From Pogostemon cablin (taxonomy: Eukaryota; Streptophyta; Magnoliopsida; Lamiales; Lamiaceae), in the NCBI GenBank assembly GCA_023678885.1, contig CM042982.1, forward strand, positions 11,656,001-11,720,000: DNA of 64,000 nucleotides, read 5' to 3'. The position numbers and the translations under genes are program-made. The notes below the pieces were generated by a model. That model was not told the origin of the DNA, ran no database searches, and saw only the letters and a list, made by a program, of their open reading frames with translations. This document shows positions 10,284 through 23,400 of the stretch, one piece after another (position 1 is the stretch's first letter; each line of letters opens with the position of its first letter).

Positions 10284-13200
10284 CTAACAGTCACTGTATT
10301 CTTCAGCCATGATCAATACTATAAGTGACGTCCAACCTGTAAACAATCGAGCGCCTTTCCCCTTCCCTTTCTTTTGATCATACTGTTCCCATAAGTAGCC
10401 AGTCTGCTTGTAGTTCCTCACAACATTTCTGACACACAAAAGGTCAATAATTACCACCATGACACATATTTCATCTGGAAGGAATTACTGTGGTTGAAAA
10501 TACCTGATCAAATTATTCCTCAAGTCAGTGTATATGATCTTTGCACTATTTCTGTATGGCCCGTCCACTACAATGGTCAAGTAAGAACATTCATAATAAA
10601 TACTTTCATTCAAGGCGGGAATATTCATTAGTAGATATGCACCTGTAGAGTAATAGTTGAGTGCAGAAAGAATCAAATAATTCATGTTCATCCAAATTGG
10701 CCCTCTCCAATAAGGTGCATCATGCTCAGTGTTATGTTGCATGTATATTGAACTGGTAAACACATCCCCAAAATTGTGAGAACACTTTCAGAAGTATCAC
10801 AATGACCACAAATATAATCCTCAGGAGAAACTTCTCACTCAGGAAGCTAAATATAAGACAGGATATTTACAAAAACCGTCCCTGATTTCTAGTCTAATAT
10901 AAAATTTTTCCTACTATCGAATACAGGTACTTATATTTGTTCTGTTTTAACTACACCTGTAAGGGGAGGGTGGTGGATTGGTAAGAAAAGTACAAACCTC
11001 AAGTGGATTTGAAATTTCAAAACTAATTTATTTATTTAATTATATAGGTCAAGACTCAAACCTCATCAGTAAATTTCACATTTGCCCTACAAAAATACCT
11101 TTTTTTGGCAAGAGATCTGAGTCCAAAGTCGGTCCACAGGATACTCTTGTTTGAGATGAGATCAAGCTGTTTTTCTAATATCGATGAATCCTACATCATT
11201 ATGAAAAAAGAGATATAAGACAACCTCAAAGAAACAAAAGAAATGATAGAAATGTACATCATATCAGAAATTGATACTCTAATAAACTCACAGGTGGTAT
11301 AAGCCTACCCATAAAGGGAAACAGGCTGACATAACCAATGTGAGGAATTAGTCTAAGCACAGGTTTCTCTAGAACTTCGCGGATAAGTTCACGTGTAGGA
11401 TAACCTCCATCTGCTTCTACCATCCGCCAACTTAGACGAACCTATGAAGAAAAAGATTATCATTGCAATAATATACCCTAATTTCTTACTACTTACCTCC
11501 TTGTGCGCCTTGAATAACTATGTGCTTATTTAAAAACACATTCTGAAACATGTAGACAACAAAACATTTAATTCTGTAACTAAAATGTTTTTAGGAGTTT
11601 CTGTTTATAAACAAAGTCAGCATAAATCTTCCATAAACAGTGGTCACAGGCCATTTACACAAATTATTATCCTCACAGCCCATTGGGGCCAATTGTGACA
11701 ATGGTTGCTGAAAGCTGGAATAAGCAATGCGAAGATAGCAGTGTTTAAGTTTAGAAAGTCAGTATTGAGTTTTTCGGAAAGGTAATGCTGTACCTTCTCT
11801 GTATGATTTCCATAATCAAAGTAAGCTCCATAAGTATAATCAAAATGCATCTGAGAAGGAAACACGCAAATGGGATTAACAAGTGAGAAAAAGATCCTAG
11901 TTCATAAGAAATCATGCCAAAGTGATCTAACTTCTATCGATGTAATCATGACGCACATGCATTGGGTTCATATTATAGGAGAGGGATGCTTTAGAGAAAA
12001 ACAAAAAAAAACAAAAAATAAAAATAAAAAGCAGTTAGCACCTGATTCAAAAGCTCAAAATCTGAGAGCAACTTTGCTGTTATTCCATGCTCCTGCAAAA
12101 TTTTGTGTAAACTCAACCAAATTAAAATCAATAAATTTAACTCTTATTTTAGTTTTTCCCGTAATACCTTTCCAGTTTGGCTGTCCTCAAGAAATTCTGA
12201 AATGGAACTCATACAATCTGCAGCAAGATGCATCCAACATCTAAGGTCCACATGGCGTTCATCTTCACTGGGGTGTGATGCACGTGGATAATCATCCAAT
12301 CCAGAAGATAATGACTGGAGATGCCAAAAAACTATTTTGGTAAATATGAAAACTCATCGTATTATAACTTACCTTTTGCATTAGCCATTTCAAAAATTAA
12401 GAATGGTATGTATGCCTATAAGAGAGTGTTTGGTTCATTAAAATTATTACGTGTGTTTATAAAGCTTGAAAATGTCCTAAACAAGGAATGAGCATTATAA
12501 TTACCTTAATTATTTATTAGTTTCATGGGTTATTGTAACCCACCCCCTAAAGACCTAATACACCAGGCCCCTTGCTTTCAACTAACGGGCTTAGAAGGAA
12601 ATTAAGCCCATTTAAATGCAATTAGTGTGTAAACTTCCTCATTTTAGTATTTTTTAAGGTTCATAGAGTATTATTAACTTAATGTGAACCAAACACTCCC
12701 TAAGAGTATAATATCACTTAACCATAATATTAAAAGGCGATTGTGATCCAAACAAATAATAGAATTGCAATTCTCAAACTGAGCCCTACGGTTACACCAT
12801 CCTAAGATCTGCTATTCAAAGGGGTGCCTCCAACATTAATCAACATGCTATAAATAGACTTCCTCTAACCCTAAAATCCAACCAGACAACCCTTAAGCCC
12901 ATGAAGATAACGGCCTAATCTCACGCTAATATTAATAAACTAAATAGACCTAATAATAAACCCAAATCTGAATAGAAAATAACCCATCATCTTATAATTA
13001 ACTACAGCTCTCTCCCCACGTCTATAAATAGCCAGAGGACAATCATTATCAATTGTTCCCTATATTGAAACAGCCTTGTCCTCAGGGCTGAAGGAAATTG
13101 TCCTTGGATATCCCCAACATCCATCCAGGTTGCTTTTTCTTCCAACAAGCCGTTCAACTTAATCAGCACCTGTGCTACATGCTGGCCCTCATGTTTTATA

Positions 13201-16200
13201 GAACAGCACACCAAAACAGCCTCTGGTAAAAAAGGGGAATTCATTGAAATCAACTCATCTGGGAGGACCGACTCAACACAAACAGCTCCTGTAGCCTTCT
13301 TTGCCAATGATATGTAGAGAACTGGACGCACCAATGAGCCAGGGCAGACAATAAGCAACTGCTCCAACACAGTCTTCCATGCTCACCAGAGGAAGTGTCG
13401 TCATAGTCGCACTTAACTTGAGCCAAATCAGATTGAGCCACCACAGGTAGTGTTTCATTATTTCCAAATAGAGTCAATTCCGTGCCTGTAAGCAGCACTG
13501 ATGCCCTTTCACTGTGAATTCCATGGTGAGCGTGTTCCAATAGGTTTTCACATCACCCAAAGTTGCTAGCCAAAAGACACTGCTCAAGGGAAACACATAG
13601 CAGGAAACATGATACATATCAGAATCAACGTGAAAGGAATGTTCTTACAGACTCCATTTGCACGAACAAGCGTGCCATTTCCTAATATACACGGAACCAG
13701 CCAATGGTCACTATGTTCGCCTTTAGTTTCTGTGTCACGTGTTCAGCTACGAAGCAATGGCTAGCCCTGCTATTAACCATTATCTTCATTTGCGCATCTC
13801 CTACACACCAGAAAAACTTTATAGCCTAATAAGGTCCATCGAGCCAATTTGACATCAACTCGGATTATTGCAGCTGTTGTGGAAGACTTTGCCCTACTTC
13901 AGGCACCCTGTGTCGTATTATCCTGTACTATTTCCTCCTTGGAAGAGTCGTCATCCATTCCGCCGACTAAAACTTGTAGTGATTTTTGGGGATACTAGTG
14001 AGTCACGCAAAACTTCAGAAATCACCTAAAACAAGTATCCGGCTCTGTGTTTCTGATATTCATCATAAGACATATTATGAAATCTATGAGGGTTCCGCTG
14101 TCCCGATGATGCCAAAGACAGAAAACAACCAACTTCTGTTGCGGGAGTCTAGCTCATGTTATTAATATGATCCTTAAAGCTATATTTTTCTCCTTCTTTT
14201 ATTTGGTTTTGGGTAGCTAGCTAGCTTTCTTACGAGACGTGTCAAGTTATTCAGCCATTAGCTATTGCTGTAGCCTAGTGTAACCACTTGGATATGCCAA
14301 TAAGATGCAAGTGAACTTCAGTTTGGGTGAGATGTTTAGTAGTTAATTAAGAGGTAGGGAAATAAAGTAAGCGTCGTCTCCTGTTGTATAGTTTCTTAAA
14401 TTTCACAACCTCATACTGGTTTTCCCTGCTTCCACTTTTCTTACTGGTTTGGGAGACACCCAGAGTTGAACATATGAAGAGATGTTCCCATCCCCCATGT
14501 CATACACTCAGCAGATATTATTGGGAAAAGATAAAAAAATGGACACAACATTATAGAATTTTTCAAAAAAAAAATTCAGGTGGAAAATTAGTAAATGACG
14601 AAGAACATAGAAAAATTAAATTAATCGCGAGTTTAGAAATGTAGAATTGAGAACCTTTGGGTTCAGTTCACGCATGGTTGCATTGTCTCTTCCATGCCAA
14701 AAGTAGGTGCTTGCATCTTTTCCTGTAAAGAGAATGCAAAATACATATAGTAGGAATTTCAATTCCTATTCTAGAAAACTGCAATCGTAGGTTGCAGTTC
14801 AGTAAGTTGTGTATGAGAATGCTTGTGGAACAATGAGGCTGGCATGTCAACACAGGCACACACATGAGATAGCAAGAAGCAATTCAATCTTTCGGGTTCA
14901 CAAAATTCTTATTGTGCTCACCTGATTGTGTGGTGTTGAACCACTTGAACCATGCATCAAGACGCATAAATGCTTGCTTTAAGAAGATGGTGATATCATT
15001 AATTTTTGCCGCAGAAAACCTGTTTTTCTTTATGCCACAGACCAAATCTGCAAATTGCAATTTTTATCATCAAAACATATCAAAAAATTTCCCCAACAAA
15101 AAAGCATATTCTGAGAAGCAATTTCTCTTTTAAAGAAAAATAAGAAAAATATGTTGGATGCAACCACCCACATTAAGTATAATGTAAGGCTTTTGGGTTT
15201 TGGCAGATAATTACAATACCTTCCAGAGGACACAAAATGATCCAGCTATGTCTTGATCATAAACAAAAGAAGCAGCACAGACATATAGATGGACCACAAT
15301 CCTATTCTATATAATTACAGCATTACTGTTAATTCAGAAGCTAGCAAATAAATAATTTTCCATTCAACTTCTATTTTGTGTGGAACAGGTGTGTTAATGG
15401 AGAGAATTAAGCATAGATACTTTAAAGAACATGGTGACTCAGTCAATCCGACAAATGACGACATCATGCAATATTAGACTCTTTGAAATACAATTTCAAA
15501 GAAGTAACATATTTTCGAACGTTATACGTACATCATAAGATATGTTGTTACACATTAAGATATGGTGTTGCAGGACATCTATCAATTACTCTTGCCATAA
15601 CACCATGAAATGTTATATAAAATCAAAGACAGAAAATGCAGTGAAAACCCAACCTCGTATAACCAGAAATAACGTAGGTGGATTTCCATTTGTTGGATGC
15701 TGAAGCACAAACTCTGAAGGTACCTTGCTGCCCGTAGCACAAAACACAAATGATGAGTTTACAGAATCTCTTTAGGAGTATGAGCTAGTGTGCATACAAG
15801 AAGAATCAACAAACACACCTTAAAGCTTCAGCACCTAATATTTGCTCACGTGGAATCCAACCATCAGCATTCATCAGATCCAACCAATGCCCAATGATGT
15901 CCAAAGTAATGTTAACATCCCAACGCCTTCCATTTAAAAATATATATGAGTATCTTAGTCGCTTAAAAATTGAAAAACATATAATATGAGCAACTGAAAG
16001 GTTTTCTGTAAAATTAAAAATCCTAAGGAGAAAAGAAAAAAAAAAAGAAGTACATGCCAAAGGCCATCCCACCAGATCAGTAGCTGGTGAAAACCCTCAT
16101 CCCACAGAAATCCCCGAGGGAAGAAAGGACGACTTGGCACTGCTGTGTATAGCTCAGCAGGCCAATATGATAAATGATTATCGCCAGGTACAAACTGCAT

Positions 16201-19200
16201 GAGATGATAGCCCACTGCATGACTTTGTTAGGAATCCAAATGGCACAATTAAACAGGCGAATATAAGATACTATGCGACTGATTTAAATTCATAAAGTTC
16301 ACTTAGTAGTAAGAAATAGATTTGTGAATCTTCTCAAAGCAAGCATATGTTATGACCAATTAAACAAGAACTATATAATTGATTATGCTAGTTGCTTAGC
16401 ATTAATAACTAACTATAAAGATATGAGCTGAAAAGTTAGTTGTTAGTGAAAACAAAATGTAGGTACAGAAATAACACCAAGTAATCTGTCAAAAAATAAA
16501 GTGATCAAAAATGATTTTATTTTAGGTTGCAGCTATCAACTGAAATAAAATCAAAACATTCCTAGCATTTGGTAAATCAAATGACTAAAAATGCGTGTTG
16601 CTCCAATTTTTGCAACCCAGCCAGAATACTTGCCACCCCAAATTTACGATTGGGCAAAGAAAATGACTAAGAGAGCTTAATTTTTTTTATTACCAAGTGT
16701 GCCTTGGTATACAACATCCAGAAAGGTAAAATCATTAAATTGTTATTAATAAAAGTTGAATACAATTTTGCTAGCTATGTAAATTCCAATAGGGTATATG
16801 GCTGATATTTTATGAAATTTTGTAACATATATTCTGTGATAAACTGAAGTTGAAGTTTTACACTTCCACAATGAAGTTTATTAACATAATATTTAAATCA
16901 AAAGGTTTTTGTAGAAATAGGTACACAAATACAATACTGAAAAGAGATTATGCGTTCAGGTTAAGTGGCTAACTAGAGACTTCAAATTCTCAAGTGAAGA
17001 CATGATTCACTGCTCTGAAAGACTAAAACAGAGAGATGTCAATTCACATTAATTCACCAGGTCACATAAGAATTGACAGGAAAAAATGAAATACTTACAC
17101 TAGAGGATGGTGGAATTGAAATTTTTGATTGGCCATAGAAGTATCCAATTCCACCCAGCAAATTTCCGAGAGCAGCTTTACCTACTATTATGGCTTCAGA
17201 ATCAAGCTGAAATAACAACATTTGCACTAATGAGTACTAAAAATCCAAAAGAAGCATAAAGTGCCAAAACTCACCAGACGAGATAGCCCCATCTAGATTT
17301 CTTGCAACATAATGGTACTAAGCAAGCCTACAACTTAGTTACTCCAACACCTCTATGTGCTTATGAAGACATAAATAGTAAATTAATTCAAATTTGACAA
17401 TCAAATATAAAGACATGGTGAAATTTGTCCATAAACGCACACATGCAAACCCAATAAAATATTACAGGTAATTGCTTGTCCTTTGAATTAACAGCTTTCA
17501 CTTTTATTATTACAAATATTTACTCCTTTCATCCCATAGAATCGTTCACACTTTCCTCATTTATTGGTCTCATAGAATCGTTCACCCCAAAAAAGGAAAT
17601 AACGTCTTAATCAAAAACCTCAAAACTACACTTAATTTCAAAATTGTAATATTTTTAACACATTCCAGAAAAAATAAAAAATTAATTCGGCATCAAAGTA
17701 GTAAAATCAATATAATGAGTTAGACAAAACAATATTCATAAACCATACCTCATCAGACATGTCAAAGCATCTTTTGAACTTGTCATCAAATTCCTTTTGC
17801 TTCCGCTCCAGACGATTAGTCAAAGAGTCACCTAGAAGGATGATAAATTTTCTAATAGTGAAGTGAGTGAAGTAGGTCGGTTAACAAGTGACAGTCCAAC
17901 ATGTTCATCGAAAAAGAAACAACATAGAAATAATTTCAAAGAAAGAAAAGGCCATACTATGTAAAAGACACCTTGCTGCGAGTCAAGTAAATATCTTGTA
18001 TAATCATTTAAGGGCTAACCAATAGAAGGTATCACATTTCAATACAATTTCATAAGGGCAAAGGGTCGGATAGGCCCCTTATCTTATTTCATGAGATCAA
18101 ATGAACCCTCAACCTATTTTTATGTTCACTCAAACCCTTTTCATTTCTCATCTGGATCAATTGTGCCCCCTATCTTCTTAAAATAAAACAATAATACATT
18201 TCTGTCAAAAATTAATCAACGGCGTTGAATATATAGCAATCAGAGTCTGTTCTCTTTCCTCTTCTTTACATTTACTCTGAAACAATTCGATGATACCTTG
18301 ATAAACAACAAAATGAACTTCACTCTTAAACGAAATCAACACTATTGGGGGACTAGAAAATTTGGATGTTGAATTAAATGAAGCAGAGAAAGAGCATAAA
18401 GGACTTTTTAACAGTAAGGAGTATGTATTAACATCTTTGTTGCTGCTAAAGAAATTTGCACAAAGAAAGAGAAACAATAACACAGAGGAAGAAGATATGG
18501 CAAGACTAACAGATACAGCCCAAATTTGGCTCAACAATTTGCTGATTCTTTATTCCCTAACTTGAAAACAACAATTTCCCAAATATTCATCATCAAGATC
18601 AATTATGCTTTAAATCCATCCACATTGTTCAAAACTAACAAAAGAGTCTTACAATGTCCTGCGCATCAACAATAGGTTGACGAATCGAATCCTTGGGGAG
18701 TATCCCATGGCCCAACAATAACTTGACGAATCGAATCCTTAGGGATATCACATGGCCTAGGTTCAGGAACTGCAACCACCATACTGCGCATCAACAATAG
18801 GTTGACGAATCGAATCCTTGGGGAGTATCCCATGGCCCAACAATAACTTGACGAATCGAATCCTTAGGGATATCACATGGCCTAGGCTCAGGAACTGCAA
18901 CCACCATACCCGATTTCTAAAATTCCTCCTTAATACATAATGCTCATTATACGATGAAGGCGGCAGCTTGTCAACCACTCCTGCGTGATGTCACGGAGCA
19001 GGCGTTGATCACCTCTAGCCAGTGCGAAACCAGTCAATTAGGCCCCTGTTCTTCAAAGCCTTGAGTAGGGTCTGACTCGAAAGGCCCACCACGTCTTTCC
19101 AGCAGGGTCAATTGCGGAGATTTTAAGGATTTGCAGAGGGGCTGCGGGCGGTGGAAGAGACGGATGAGGCAGAAAAGAGAGAGATTGGTAATCGAGAGTG

Positions 19201-19575
19201 AGCGATATTTAGTAATGTTGGAGGCGAGCTTCTGGAGTGTGAAGATCATAAGGCATTTTTAAGCTTCTCACTGCATAGTGTGGAGATTGAATGAAGAGAA
19301 GGAAGAAAAGAAATTGGGAGGGCAGATACGCGAGTTTTCTGTGGTGAAGAAGAGGAAAGAGAACAGTCTCTGATATATTTAACACCGTTAATTAATTTTT
19401 GACGGGAATGTATAATTATTTTATTTAAGAAGATAGGGGGTACAATTGATCCAGATGAGAAATGAAAAGGGTTTGAGTGAACATAAAAATAGGTTGAGGG
19501 TTCATTTGATCTCATGAAATAAGATAAGGGGCCTATCCGACCCTTTGCCCATTTCATAACTATAACTCCAAATGT

Positions 19576-19611
<36 letters not shown>

Positions 19612-20431
19612 TGTGTGTCTGTGAGATGTAACAAGAAATAGAATTGTTCAGCAGATTGAAGACAAAGAAGCTGAAAAACATAGAATCAAAGAAAATAATA
19701 CTATAAGTGGCTGTTAGCAAACACAATTTGATGGAAAGACATTCTTTTTCAATTAAAGTGCTACTGTGCAGCTTTTTAGTGATTAAATATCATGATTAAG
19801 CTGATTCTTGCAACCTTTTTTTTTTTTACAAAAATGTTATTATTTTGCAAACACTCACTTCTCATAAAAACCAAAAGCAGCTCAGTTGGGGTTTTTTTTT
19901 TTTTTGGAAGGAAACAGAATTTTTATTAATGATTTCAATAAGGACTTCTAAAAAAAGATATAGTCAATCCTTACCAAATCAGAAACACAGAAGTTCTTGA
20001 ATAATTTGTGATTAAATACCTAAAGGCTAGGTCTATACTTAATTCTTCCCCAAACATCTTCTGTAGATTTCAGTCATTGAAAATTCTCCTGTTTCTTTCA
20101 AGCCAAATGGACCATAGAACACTCACTTCCCATAAAGCTAAAAGCACATTATTTTGAACACAACCTGGCTTTTATTTTACTAAAAAATTAAGCTAAACCA
20201 CTTTAACAACAAAATAACTTGCAAACACATCCTTATTCAACTGAAAGAATTAATTTCATACAAAAAGGATGCACGCTTTGTCTGCAAAAGTTCGGTAATC
20301 TGCAAATCTAATCCAAAAAGATATATTATCTGTAAATAAGTATATATATATATATATATGATGCACGCTTTGTCTGCAAAAGTTCGGTAATCTGCAAATC
20401 TAATCCAAAAAGATATATTATCTGTAAATAA

Positions 20432-20475
<44 letters not shown>

Positions 20476-23400
20476 GGAGAAGAACAAGGCCCCTAAAAAA
20501 CAATTCCACTTTCTGGTGGTATCATCAAAGAATCCCCTTCCTGACTTTTCTTCTAAAATTAGGCCGCTAGCATTGATAATATAATTCTTATGCACCAATA
20601 GATCTAAGATCAGAAATGTGGTATTCAACTTGAAACACATTGAATTAGGTGAGATAATAATCATCCTAACTAAGGAAAATGATCAAGAAACAACATTATA
20701 ACTTCTCAAGCAAATATAAAGAAAGTTCAAGAATGTTTAACGTAGTCAATGACTCAATGTTCGAAACTTAATTGGAAATCAAGATGACAAGAAAAAGTGT
20801 GGAGATCAATATCATTTCTGTATATTAATGCAACCGATTTATTTATACCACAGTCCACTGAAACAGTATGCTCCTCTCACTTATTGCAGTTATGCCTGCT
20901 TTAACAAGCAGTGCACATTGCATCTTGAATGACCAGCTATTCAGCAAATTTGAAGTTGGGAAAAATGTAATTTAGCTTGAAAACTTCACAGTAACAAATG
21001 CGTAATGATTCTTTTTTGCTTTTTGTTTTTATTTTATTTATTTATTTATTATTTACCATTTATTCAAGAAGTTGTGACTGAATATAACTAGTGAGTTTGG
21101 ATACAAAATATTATAAATGCTACCTGTAAGGCTTCTGATCCGTTCCTCAGTTCTTGAATCAGAACCACGCGATTTTGACACAAAAGCAATGTCAGCTTTG
21201 AAGGACATCTTTGCAGAAATCTGAATTAAAAATAGGAAAATGATGAGGAACATAGATATTACGCAAAAAAGCTAACTAGTTGCAGAAATAGCCATATAAG
21301 ATATGAACAATACAATGATGACAAACCTGGAAAACTAGAATATTCGGATTATAATCAGAAGTATCTGAAAGCTGTAAACGACCAATAATCCTGGCCTAAA
21401 AAAGAGTGGAAAATGGTTTAATGGGACTAAGACACAATAATGATACTACAGCAGCAAGCTATGTAATTCATCAGCTAAATTATAGTTTAATAAAGAAACA
21501 GAATAATTAGATTATAATTACCTGAGTAGCAAGATTCGTCTGGACAAGCTCAGATAAATTATGAATGTGAGCTGTCTTGAGACCAGTATAGTGGAACTCA
21601 AACTCATCCTTGAAAAGTTCACTCAGTCATTATTGTGCTTTCTAGTGAAATAATATCAATAGAAATTACCTAATAAACACAAAATTGCAAACCACGACAG
21701 ATTTTTCTAAAAGCCATATAATGCAGCAGAATGAGAAAGATATAACTAAAAGAAAATGCATAGCAACTGATTACCTGAAACAAAAAGTATACAATTAAGA
21801 ATAAAGAAATAAATTTTATAAAATGAAGAAGGTTGCCTCTACTCTGAAAATATATTTGTTTAATCATGAATGATGGTGTACCTTTGTTTCCAAATTAAGC
21901 TGCCAACTATCAACATCATCGCGTGAACCAAATGCCAGGATGCGGTCATCAAGGTCTGAGGTGCCCTTACCTAGGCCTAGAGCATTTCCACTTTCATCAG
22001 CAACATAGAAGAAAAGATGAATAGATTCTTCTATTTCCTCTGTATCTCTACAACAGCCAAGAACTTCAGATCAGCAAATAACAAAATGATAGGTACCAAT
22101 TAAAAATTAAATCTATGGGACAAGGAGTGTCTGCAAGACATCCTCAGTATCAACTATTAAACAATGAAATGATCCAAATATATATATAAACATGACCTCC
22201 CGACACCCAAAAAAAACTTATAACATAGAAACATTATTCTATAATATCAATTTGTCGAAACTAAAGCCTAAAGATTAGATCATTCTTTAAAACATGGATT
22301 AACTGACAAGATGGTCTCATTATTGGACAAACTGCCAAGGCAGAGAATCTGCAGCACTTTCAAAGGCCAACACACATTCAAAGTTTAGTAACCTAAACTA
22401 ACACTTTAGCATTGGCAGGGGAAAGTAGTACTACCCTTTATTCCAATTCAAGAAACAATATATAATAACAGTCCTATCGGATTTCTACATGACTAGTTCA
22501 TGCCTTTCAATAAAATTTTAAAGCAAGATGATTAGTAATTCCACTTTACACTAGTCATCTTTGATGAAATATATTGCAATGTCCAGAAAAAGATATTCCC
22601 ATTCCACGGAAAAAGAAAGTGAGAAATGCTGTATATATATATTCAGCTCATGTATCCAGGTAAACAAGGATCAGGAATGATCTAAGATTCTGGAGATTTA
22701 CCCTTCAGTTTGGGCTACAATTCGAAGTGCCCAGTCCCCTCCATAACCACTTTCTTTCTCCTTCGATTTCAGAAAACTTGTACTCAATGTTAGTTTTTGA
22801 TCAATCAATACTTGACGTCCATAATCACGTCCATTATGATGTGTCCAACCATACGTCGTGAGCTCATCGGAATCTTGGCACACGTGCCGCATGAAATATC
22901 TACCATCCTTAACACCAATCCACATTAAACCAGCAAGCAGAGACTGGGGAGTCCTGGCAAACAAATTCTCGTTTATCATATACTTCATAATCAAACAAAT
23001 GCAGCAACAGAGTTTTGATACTGAAGCTACTAAAGGCGGATAACAAAGGGAAAAATGATAATAGACTTGAACAATCAAAATAAAACTGCAACATAAGGAA
23101 CTTACCGCGCGCGAACTCCAAAATAAACATGAGGCCTATATGTTCCCCAATATAAACTTTCCTTGTGTTCCCCTTGAAACTGCAGAAAAAAATTAATGAC
23201 AAATTCAACCATTGAAATGACAAAACAAAAATCACTCTAATATTACAACTAAATCATCATATTAATGAATCTATGCATAAAATTTTCGTGTTTACCATAG
23301 GAAGATCCATGAGCTTTGGAGCAGGAAATGGAGTGACGACCCTGGGTTTTGCAGCCTCCCTCGTAGGGTTTACCAAATAATTCTTCATATACAATCCGAT

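Noticed and set aside
11870..12244. 124-codon plus-strand ORF
   Set aside because: It is antisense to GCS1 exons 15 and 16 and their introns; the minus strand carries the conserved protein.
18205..18537. 110-codon minus-strand ORF beginning MLSQIWAVSVSL
   Set aside because: It starts inside the MULE and ends in its terminal inverted repeat; I could not match it to a family, so no gene is called.
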